IMG/VR virus record: IMGVR_UViG_3300026094_000738
Span: 1 to 21,197 of that record
Direction: 5' to 3' (one strand)
DNA: 21,197 bases
Source of the DNA: a virus
Shown here: piece after piece, positions 15,351-21,197 of the stretch
Position numbering within the stretch: the first letter of the stretch is position 1
Layout of the letters: the number at the start of each line of letters is the position of its first letter
Made by a program: the position numbers and the translations under genes
The notes under the pieces: model-generated
Told to the model about the DNA's origin: nothing
Database searches by the model: none
Seen by the model: only the letters and a program-made list of their open reading frames with translations

Positions 15351-16574
15351 ATGCAGATTGGATATATTGGAGTAGGAAAATTAGGCCTGCCTTGCGCCGA
15401 AGAAATTGTAAAGAAAGGCCACGATGTAAAAGGTTATGATCTAGAACCTCTTCCTAGTGAACTAGTAGAATTTAAAACCTCTATCGAAGCGTGTGTTCAA
15501 GGCTGCGACATTGTGTTTGTTGCAGTACCTACACCGCACGATAGCGATTATGATGGCAGTAAGCCTACGCATCAATTACCGCCTAAAGATTTTTCATATG
15601 ATACTGTAACATCTGTTCTTAAAGAAGCTGACAAACACATGAACCGAGATCAACTTTTAGTGTTGATATCTACTGTTTTGCCTGGCACTACAAGAAGAGA
15701 ATTTACACCTCTTATAACCAACACAAGATTTGTTTATAACCCTTATCTTATCGCTATGGGATCTGTTGCCTGGGACATGGTCAATCCAGAGATGATTATG
15801 ATAGGCACAGAAGACGGCACAGAAACAGGTGATGCTAGACTGCTAAAAGAATTCTATGATACTGTTATGGAAAACGATCCTACCACAGTTGTAGGTACCT
15901 ATGACGAATGCGAATGTATCAAGGTTTTTTACAATACGTTTATATCTACAAAAATATCACTGGTCAACATGATTCAGGATGTTGCAGAAAAACAGAAAAA
16001 CATTAATGTTGATGTAGTAACAGAAGCACTTGCAAATTCTACCAAGCGTATAATGAGTCCTCAATATATGACAGCAGGCTTAGGAGACGGCGGGTCGTGT
16101 CATCCCAGAGACAATATTGCTCTTCGTTATATGGCACAGGAACTTGATCTAGGCTATGATTTATTCGATGCTATCATGTACGCGAGAGAATATCAAGCAA
16201 AAAATCTTGCTCTAGAACTAGTGAAGCATGCTAATGAAAATGATCTGCCCGTGTACATACACGGCAAGGCATACAAACCTCAAGTGCCTTACACAGATGG
16301 ATCATACAGTCTACTGGTAGGACATTATGTCGAAGAGGCAGGAATCAAACCTACTTACATAGACCCTTACACCGGCGATGATTATAAACCTACAGAACCT
16401 GGCGTATTTCTAATGGCACATTCTGCTTCGGTAACCTATGATTACACAAAAACCAAAACTCAAGACGAAATTTACTGTCCTATTCCGCCATTTAGTATTG
16501 TGATAGATCCTTGGCGAAAATTTACAAGTTCTGTCAGTCGAGTAATACACTACGGAAATACTAGACAGAGATAA
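15351..16574 (+). CDS. UDP-glucose/GDP-mannose dehydrogenase family protein (407 aa)
   Basis: NAD-dependent nucleotide-sugar dehydrogenase-like enzyme, normally oxidising C6 of a UDP- or GDP-sugar to a uronate. The NAD site is GYIGVGKLG (G7, G9, G12); CDIVFVAVPTP is the fourth strand of the Rossmann fold; CIKVFYNT gives K191 and N195; GLGDGGSCHPRD holds catalytic C250 and D254. A C-terminal domain from about 295 starts VYIHGKAYKPQV. The usual NPEFLREG segment is NPYLIAMG (130-137), so two conserved glutamates are replaced (Y132, M136), and the usual K after GGSCFP is R253. This may change thioester hydrolysis or substrate. The start has no clear ribosome site. Likely supplies a precursor for the transferases here. 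Confidence 0.85.
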   Translation: MQIGYIGVGKLGLPCAEEIVKKGHDVKGYDLEPLPSELVEFKTSIEACVQGCDIVFVAVPTPHDSDYDGSKPTHQLPPKDFSYDTVTSVLKEADKHMNRDQLLVLISTVLPGTTRREFTPLITNTRFVYNPYLIAMGSVAWDMVNPEMIMIGTEDGTETGDARLLKEFYDTVMENDPTTVVGTYDECECIKVFYNTFISTKISLVNMIQDVAEKQKNINVDVVTEALANSTKRIMSPQYMTAGLGDGGSCHPRDNIALRYMAQELDLGYDLFDAIMYAREYQAKNLALELVKHANENDLPVYIHGKAYKPQVPYTDGSYSLLVGHYVEEAGIKPTYIDPYTGDDYKPTEPGVFLMAHSASVTYDYTKTKTQDEIYCPIPPFSIVIDPWRKFTSSVSRVIHYGNTRQR

Positions 16575-16598
16575 CATTTGATTGTAAACTAGTGTACT

Positions 16599-17279
16599 AT
16601 GTATGATATCGTCTTTATATCCTATAACGAATCAAATGCAGACAAAAACTGGGAACTTTTAAAATCTCGTTTTCCGTCTGCTAAAAGAGTAGACGGTGTG
16701 AAAGGAATACACCAGGCACATATCAAAGCCGCAAAAAAATGTTTTACAAAAATGTTTTGGGTCGTAGACGCAGATGCTGAACTAGTAGAAGATTTTTCGT
16801 TTGATTACGAAGTAGATGAATATAATTTAGACACTGTCCATGTATGGCGTTCGCAGAATCCTGTAAATGATTTGATTTACGGTTACGGCGGAGTAAAATT
16901 ACTTCCTAGAACCAAGACTCTAAAGATGGGTGTTTCTAAACTTGACATGACAACCTCTATATCCAATAGTTTTAAAGCCGTTGAAGAAACATCAAACATA
17001 ACAGCATTTAACACCGATCCTTTTTCTGCCTGGCGATCTGGTTTTAGAGAGTGTGTGAAACTTGCCAGCCAAACAATAGACAGACAAGACAATTCAGAAA
17101 CTCTTAAACGCTTAGAAGTATGGTGTAATCAGGGAGTAAATCGACCGTTTGGTATAGATGCTATAAAGGGTGCTAAACAGGGTAGAAGATTCGGTGAAGA
17201 AAACAAAAATAACCCTGCCGAGTTACAGAAAATAAACGACTTTGAATGGTTATTAGAAAAATTCCATGCTAAACATTAG
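16599..17279 (+). CDS. GT-A-like (family 2-like) protein paired with radical SAM genes, copy 2 (226 aa)
   Basis: Paralogue of the gene at 7146-8045. FISYNESNADKNWELL opens the fold, RVDGVKGIHQAH follows, VVDADAE holds D57-A58-D59 as DxD-like motif, and HVWRSQNPVNDLIYGYGGVK (81-100) and PFSAWRSGFRECVKLA are the other shared blocks. It lacks the ~70 extra C-terminal residues of the first copy. No ribosome site is visible in the 24-base gap upstream. It overlaps the following radical SAM gene by 14 bases, repeating the gene order seen at 7146-9418. Glycosyltransferase activity is plausible but untested. Confidence 0.6.
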   Translation: MYDIVFISYNESNADKNWELLKSRFPSAKRVDGVKGIHQAHIKAAKKCFTKMFWVVDADAELVEDFSFDYEVDEYNLDTVHVWRSQNPVNDLIYGYGGVKLLPRTKTLKMGVSKLDMTTSISNSFKAVEETSNITAFNTDPFSAWRSGFRECVKLASQTIDRQDNSETLKRLEVWCNQGVNRPFGIDAIKGAKQGRRFGEENKNNPAELQKINDFEWLLEKFHAKH

Positions 17280-18333
17280 AGAAATTAAGACTGTTCACAT
17301 TGAACTTACAGACAAGTGCCAAGCACAGTGTCCCATGTGTGCAAGAAATTTTCATGGTGGAGAATTACGTCCGTTTATCAAAGGCGGCGATATTTCTATA
17401 GAAGATTTTAAAGAATGGTTTTCTGTTGAATTTTTATCGCAACTAGAAAATTTTTATAGTTGTGGCAATTACGGTGACCCTGCATTTGCCAAAGACTGTC
17501 TAGAAATATATGACTATGTAAGAAAATGTAATTCTCATACACGTCTTTCTCTTCATACAAATGGAGGAATGCGCAATAAAGACTGGTGGAGAAAGCTTGC
17601 AGAGATAATAGGCACTCAGGCAAATTCTGAAGTTGTTTTTGCAATAGACGGATTTAAAGGCAAGCATGAATTATACAGAAGAAATACAAATTTTGATAAA
17701 GTTATAGAAAACATGTGTGCCTTTATTGCTGCTGGCGGCATAGCAAAAGTAGACAGTCTTGTTTTTGAGCATAATGAACATGAAACAGAAGAACTAGAAA
17801 AATATCTTCTTGATCTAGGTGTACAGTCGGTAAACTTTGTTCGCACTACTAGATTTTATGAAATGACTGAGTTTAAAGTTTTAGACAAACAAGGAAATTT
17901 TGAATATAATCTAAAACCAGCTCAAAGAGAAGAATACAAAATGTCACCTAATTATTCTCTTTCAAGATTATTGGACCAAGATTATAGAAATAGGGTTATT
18001 GCAGATAGCAAAATTGTTCCTAAATGTCAAAACGAACAAAGCATATATGTAGATCCTTATGGTAATGTATTTCCCTGTTGTTGGATAGGGGGAGAATATC
18101 AAGAAACACCTATAAAAGAAAAACTACCGATTCATAAACTTAGGAACATCACTGTTCAGAATTCAAAAGAGATGCTGGATGTTATCGGTGTGCCTAATTG
18201 CAAAGATAAGATTTTTTATACGCAGTCTGATTTATGGAAAAAATTGCCAGATTATTGGCAAGGCGAAAAAAAATGCTTCACGTGCGCTAGACAGTGTTCT
18301 ACTATGATGTACGATGTAGGAAAGTATGTCTAA
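17266..18333 (+). CDS. Radical SAM enzyme with SPASM-like C-terminus (355 aa)
   Basis: Radical SAM motif CQAQCPMC gives C18, C22 and C25 close to the N-terminus. The segment aligned with GGEP is CGNYGDPA (66-73), a known alternative. LHTNGG and VFAIDGF mark barrel strands. The C-terminal part has C254, C271, C272, C312, C337, C340 and C344 with YVDPYGNVFPCCW and CFTCARQC, the spacing of a SPASM-type domain that binds one or two auxiliary clusters. SPASM enzymes often modify peptides, but no precursor peptide gene is seen here; others act on sugars or amino acids. The gene overlaps its neighbours by 14 and 8 bases. The partial gene at the window end starts with a very similar LEITNKCQASCP. Confidence 0.9.
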   Translation: MLNIREIKTVHIELTDKCQAQCPMCARNFHGGELRPFIKGGDISIEDFKEWFSVEFLSQLENFYSCGNYGDPAFAKDCLEIYDYVRKCNSHTRLSLHTNGGMRNKDWWRKLAEIIGTQANSEVVFAIDGFKGKHELYRRNTNFDKVIENMCAFIAAGGIAKVDSLVFEHNEHETEELEKYLLDLGVQSVNFVRTTRFYEMTEFKVLDKQGNFEYNLKPAQREEYKMSPNYSLSRLLDQDYRNRVIADSKIVPKCQNEQSIYVDPYGNVFPCCWIGGEYQETPIKEKLPIHKLRNITVQNSKEMLDVIGVPNCKDKIFYTQSDLWKKLPDYWQGEKKCFTCARQCSTMMYDVGKYV

Positions 18334-19318
18334 TTATCACTCTATTCCTTTTGATAAAATAGTCAAACTAGGCCAAAAGACTCTCCTAGACCACCGTCTT
18401 TTCTCAGTTTCTTGGATCCTGGCTAGATATTGTAATTATTCATGCTCTTATTGCTGGCCATACGCAAGATCTAGTGTCTCAGATCACCGTCCTCTAGAAA
18501 CCTACTGTAGCGTAATGGATGACATCAAGGCACAGAGTCGTCTCAATGGTTTCGACAGTTTCCACTTCAGTTTTTCCGGAGGCGAACCAACTGCGTATAA
18601 ACATTTTCTCAAACTGATTGAATACTATGCCGACGATAGCCTGCCTGAGTACCAAAGCATACACATGACTACTAATCTGTCCCCAGGCACAAAATGGTGG
18701 GACCGCTGGATTGCTGCTACTGAAAATCTCAGCAGGAGATCTATTACAGCAAGTTTTCACGCAGAGTTTGCTGACGAACAACAGTTCGGCGACAAGTGTC
18801 TTCAACTGATAGACGCTGGGGTATTTGTTACAATCAATCAGGTAATGGTGCCAGAACTGTTTGATGAATACTGGGAACGCTGTCAGAGGTTTGCAGACCG
18901 AGGCATAAACGTCACTGTAAAGCCTCAAAGCGACCCTACAGCAAGTTTTGTAGTGCATGGGTATACTCAGGCACAGGTCAAGTGTTTACAGACACACTTT
19001 CCGCAGCATGTTAACGGCGAAGAACTTGGGCAGATGAGATTGACAGACGATGCTGGCGCAGAGTATGACTTAGATCAAGCAGAACGATTAAATGCGTTTG
19101 GATTTAACAAGTTCAAAGGCTGGAATTGTAATGCCGGTTATCAGAGCTGTATTATCCGCGAGCCAGGCGGTGAGATTAAACGTTCTTATTCTTGTTATGA
19201 CGAATCTCTCGGCACTATCGATGACGGATTTGATCTATTCAAATCGCCTAAGCAGTGTATAACACCGACTTGTGTTAGTTCAGCAGACTCTAAAATACCT
19301 AAGGCAAAAAATGTATAA
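18326..19318 (+). CDS. Radical SAM enzyme with twitch/SPASM-like C-terminus (330 aa)
   Basis: Radical SAM motif CNYSCSYC (C36, C40, C43), then FSGGEPTAYKHF with GGEP at 85-88, and barrel strands HMTTNLSP and TASFHAEFAD. The C-terminus has C268, C275, C290, C311 and C316, spaced like a twitch or short SPASM domain (WNCNAGYQSCIIREPGG, YSCYDES, CITPTC). AGGAA at 18318-18322 precedes the start, inside the upstream gene. Base composition stands out: 27 G/C in 18541-18600 and 30 in 18841-18900, well above the following gene (14 in 19681-19740). This suggests recent transfer from a different source. Substrate unknown; it may work in sequence with the adjacent radical SAM enzyme. Confidence 0.9.
   Translation: MSNYHSIPFDKIVKLGQKTLLDHRLFSVSWILARYCNYSCSYCWPYARSSVSDHRPLETYCSVMDDIKAQSRLNGFDSFHFSFSGGEPTAYKHFLKLIEYYADDSLPEYQSIHMTTNLSPGTKWWDRWIAATENLSRRSITASFHAEFADEQQFGDKCLQLIDAGVFVTINQVMVPELFDEYWERCQRFADRGINVTVKPQSDPTASFVVHGYTQAQVKCLQTHFPQHVNGEELGQMRLTDDAGAEYDLDQAERLNAFGFNKFKGWNCNAGYQSCIIREPGGEIKRSYSCYDESLGTIDDGFDLFKSPKQCITPTCVSSADSKIPKAKNV
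19301..19304 (+). promoter_or_regulatory. Ribosome binding site AAGG that sets the start at 19311
   Basis: AAGG ends 6 bases before ATG 19311. The frame opens earlier with GTG at 19272, but that start would lie 47 bases inside the radical SAM gene and has no such site. Confidence 0.6.
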
Positions 19319-20543
19319 TCTTACTTTATGGTATGAAAAACAATACCTATCAAACGGCGCGGTAGATGAAGATCACGACTATAGTGCAATTTACAGGGAG
19401 CAATTGCTACCTTCTAAGTTAAAAAGGCATTCAATTTCGTTCAAAAAGAAGATAATAAACAAAGACGCAATTGATAATGATAGTCTTAATTGTTTTGTAG
19501 TCGAAATAAAATATGTTAAGGAGTTTAAAGGAACCTTATCAAATCTATGCGAAACTGTATTGGATTTTGTTAAAAAATATAATGTTAAAATTCTTTTTCA
19601 TTATGCTAAAGAAGGGTATAATTTAGATCAAGATTTAAAAATTTTATATAAAGAACTGTCATCGGCTGATTTACTTAATTGCAAAAATTTTTTAATTTTC
19701 GGAGACCAAGATATAGATAAAAATTATAGTAAAGCTATCAAAGAAAATAACCTTCCTAATTTCTTCACAAAAGTATTTCCAATTAATTTCTTCGAATCTC
19801 ATTATCTTGATACTCTAGATGATTTATATGAAAATAATAGAGATAATTTTCCTTCTGATAATCAAAAAGAAAAGGACTTTCTATTTTATAACGGTAAAAT
19901 TAGAATACATAGACTTTTAGCGCATAAAGAAATTATAAAAAGACAATTAGACAAGGTAGGTCTTATAAGCTTTATAGGTGATACGCATGTTCAAACAGAA
20001 TATTCGCTTGATTTTTATAAAGAAGAGTTACAAAGTCTAAATTTATTAGATAATGATATGCAAAACTATTTAAATAGTTGGCAACCAATCTATTTAGATA
20101 AAAAAGGATCAGACTTCACTTACTATAATCAAAATAAAACTGTTATCGATCATTACGCAAAAACACATTTGTCATTGGTTAGTGAAATGTCTATAACAAC
20201 TAGGTTTTTTACTGAAAAAATTTATAAGCCAATTTTAAATAGACACCCGTTCTTGGTTTTAGGAGGTCAAGGATTCTTAGAAGCTTTACAGAATAAAGGA
20301 TATTACACATTTTCTGAGATTTTTAATGAAGATTACGATAATGAGCCAGATCCTAGACTTAGAGTTTTAAAAGTAATAGACGAATTAGAAAAATTTTGTA
20401 ATTTACCTAATGCGGAAAAGCAAAAGAAAATAAAACAGGTCAGATTTAAACTTGATCAGAATAGAGAACACTTTCTAGAAAGAGCAACTACATCTATACG
20501 TGACCAATATCTTGACATAATAAAGATGATTTATGAAAGTTGA
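19311..20543 (+). CDS. E-K motif family protein, possibly GT-B-like, copy 3 (410 aa)
   Basis: Third paralogue of the family at 10266-12615, on the opposite strand and ~7 kb away. Shared blocks: LFYNGKIRIHRLL (NG at 194-195, HR at 200-201), SEM (291-293), FFTEKIYKPILNRHPFLVLG from 299, GFLEALQNKGYYTFSEI and an NEDYD acidic patch. The N-terminal half is lysine- and aspartate-rich with FHYAKEGYN, matching FDASTEGYS of copy 1. It is very AT-rich (13 G/C in 20041-20100). It is 8 bases into the upstream gene and overlaps the methyltransferase by 11 bases. Possible glycosyltransferase; the reaction is not known. Confidence 0.6.
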   Translation: MYNLTLWYEKQYLSNGAVDEDHDYSAIYREQLLPSKLKRHSISFKKKIINKDAIDNDSLNCFVVEIKYVKEFKGTLSNLCETVLDFVKKYNVKILFHYAKEGYNLDQDLKILYKELSSADLLNCKNFLIFGDQDIDKNYSKAIKENNLPNFFTKVFPINFFESHYLDTLDDLYENNRDNFPSDNQKEKDFLFYNGKIRIHRLLAHKEIIKRQLDKVGLISFIGDTHVQTEYSLDFYKEELQSLNLLDNDMQNYLNSWQPIYLDKKGSDFTYYNQNKTVIDHYAKTHLSLVSEMSITTRFFTEKIYKPILNRHPFLVLGGQGFLEALQNKGYYTFSEIFNEDYDNEPDPRLRVLKVIDELEKFCNLPNAEKQKKIKQVRFKLDQNREHFLERATTSIRDQYLDIIKMIYES

Positions 20544-21132
20544 TATAGAAGATGTGCTGTTTTGGATGGATGCAATCCGAAATTCTGAGGATAGATATAG
20601 GACATTAGAAAGTTTTTGGAAAGGCCAGATTCGATCCAAAATATGGCTCATAGAAAAACTTAAGAATCATGTTAAATTCCAACCAAATACAATAGTGATA
20701 CATGGCGGTTGGAACGGAGTGCTTTCTAGTCTCTTGTTTAACAGCGACATCGGAATTAAAAAAATAACCAGTCTAGACATAGATCCGGAATGCGAATCAA
20801 TCGCATTAATTGTTAATAAAAATCAAGAAATGCAAGGTAGGTTTAATGCTGTGACCAAAGATATGTGCAGCTATAAATACGAAGCTGATATAGTTATCAA
20901 TACTAGCTGCGAACACATAACCGATCAACAGTTGCAAATGTGGTATAATAATATACCTAAAAATACAACAGTAGTAATGCAAAGCAACAACTATTCTGAT
21001 TTAGATGAGCATATAAATTGTGTAAATTCTGCAGCGGAGTTAGCAGAAAAAGTAAAATTTTCATCTTATGCTGAATACGAACTTGTGTTGCCTAAATATA
21101 CAAGATACATGCTAATAGGACAAAAAGAATGA
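20533..21132 (+). CDS. Class I SAM-dependent methyltransferase-like protein (199 aa)
   Basis: Probable methyltransferase. VIHGGWNGVLSSLLF (55-69) is motif I (SAM-binding glycine loop), SLDIDPECESIA (80-91) is the acidic strand that holds the SAM ribose, and DIVINTSCEHIT (119-130) is in the place of motif IV. NTSCEH with a following QSNNY is a phrase I associate with a small methyltransferase family in marine phages. A short N-terminal helical region (residues 1-50) could bind substrate. No DNA-methylase DPPY or NPPY motif is present, so DNA is an unlikely target. It overlaps the upstream gene by 11 bases and the next radical SAM gene by 4 (ATGA), suggesting coupled expression with them. Confidence 0.75.
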   Translation: MKVDIEDVLFWMDAIRNSEDRYRTLESFWKGQIRSKIWLIEKLKNHVKFQPNTIVIHGGWNGVLSSLLFNSDIGIKKITSLDIDPECESIALIVNKNQEMQGRFNAVTKDMCSYKYEADIVINTSCEHITDQQLQMWYNNIPKNTTVVMQSNNYSDLDEHINCVNSAAELAEKVKFSSYAEYELVLPKYTRYMLIGQKE

Positions 21133-21197
21133 TAACATTCGAATCTGTAGAATCTGTAGTTTTAGAAATAACTAACAAATGTCAGGCTTCTTGTCCT
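21129..21197 (+). CDS. Radical SAM enzyme, 5' fragment (23 codons, cut by window end)
   Basis: ATG at 21129 overlaps the methyltransferase stop. The frame reads to the window end as an N-terminal strand followed by LEITNKCQASCP, the start of a CxxxCxxC motif with the first two cysteines visible. It closely resembles HIELTDKCQAQCPMC of the enzyme at 17266, so this is very likely a fourth radical SAM gene of the same SPASM-like type. The stop and C-terminal domain lie beyond the window. Confidence 0.8.
   Translation, partial: MITFESVESVVLEITNKCQASCP

Noticed and set aside
18494-18958. A 154-codon open frame on the minus strand inside the radical SAM gene
   Set aside because: The plus frame has a full radical SAM protein with all motifs; the antisense frame has no recognisable domain and follows from the higher G/C of this gene.
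20533-21132. DNA methyltransferase of a restriction-modification or DNA-masking system
   Set aside because: No DPPY/NPPY or PCQ-type catalytic motif and no target recognition domain; the protein is too small.
17266-21197. A RiPP biosynthetic cluster around the SPASM-type radical SAM enzymes
   Set aside because: No precursor peptide gene, leader-binding domain or exporter is visible, and there is no free space for one in the window.
1-21197. tRNA genes, CRISPR arrays, transposases, integrase or attachment sites
   Set aside because: The gaps are too short for tRNAs, no regularly spaced repeats are present, and no protein shows recombinase motifs.

Overview
This window looks like part of the genome of a lytic, T4-like marine tailed phage, for example one infecting Pelagibacter, cyanobacteria or a similar host. 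Four things support this. The first 4.5 kb encodes three virion or tail-fibre-type proteins. Genes are packed almost without gaps, and most neighbours overlap by 1-17 bases. The DNA is AT-rich. T4-type late promoter octamers (TATAAATA or a one-base variant) lie before virion genes. There is no integrase, transposase, tRNA, rRNA or CRISPR array, and no replication gene from which to fix the lineage. Layout: (A) 12-4488, plus strand, three structural genes; the first two are paralogues sharing a repeat-containing N-terminus. (B) 4492-9418, plus strand, opened by a consensus host sigma-70 promoter: a small unknown gene, two tandem GT-8-like glycosyltransferases, an unknown beta-rich protein, a GT-A-like protein, and a radical SAM enzyme with an N-terminal twitch domain. 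(C) 9412-15289, seven minus-strand genes that probably form one operon read from a T4-like late promoter at 15311-15318: a miniature DegT/StrS-type aminotransferase, an SGNH hydrolase, an amidinotransferase of the glycine/inosamine amidinotransferase type, a 2OG-Fe(II) oxygenase, two members of an 'E-K motif' family, and a second SGNH hydrolase. (D) 15351-21197, plus strand: a UDP-sugar dehydrogenase-like enzyme, a second GT-A-like protein, two radical SAM enzymes with C-terminal auxiliary-cluster cysteines, a third E-K family protein, a SAM-dependent methyltransferase, and the first 23 codons of a fourth radical SAM enzyme. Regions B-D read as one large accessory island for building and decorating sugars or other small groups. 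It holds four GT-A-like proteins, a nucleotide-sugar dehydrogenase, an aminotransferase plus amidinotransferase pair like that which makes guanidino groups in aminocyclitol antibiotics, an oxygenase, two esterase/acyltransferase-fold proteins, a methyltransferase and four radical SAM enzymes. The simplest idea is that it modifies a phage glycan, virion protein or host surface. That is inference from gene families and clustering; no substrate can be read from the sequence. The best candidates for something undescribed are the repeated 'GT-A-like protein followed by radical SAM' pair, the half-size aminotransferase beside an amidinotransferase, the three-copy E-K family, and the dehydrogenase lacking a normally conserved glutamate.
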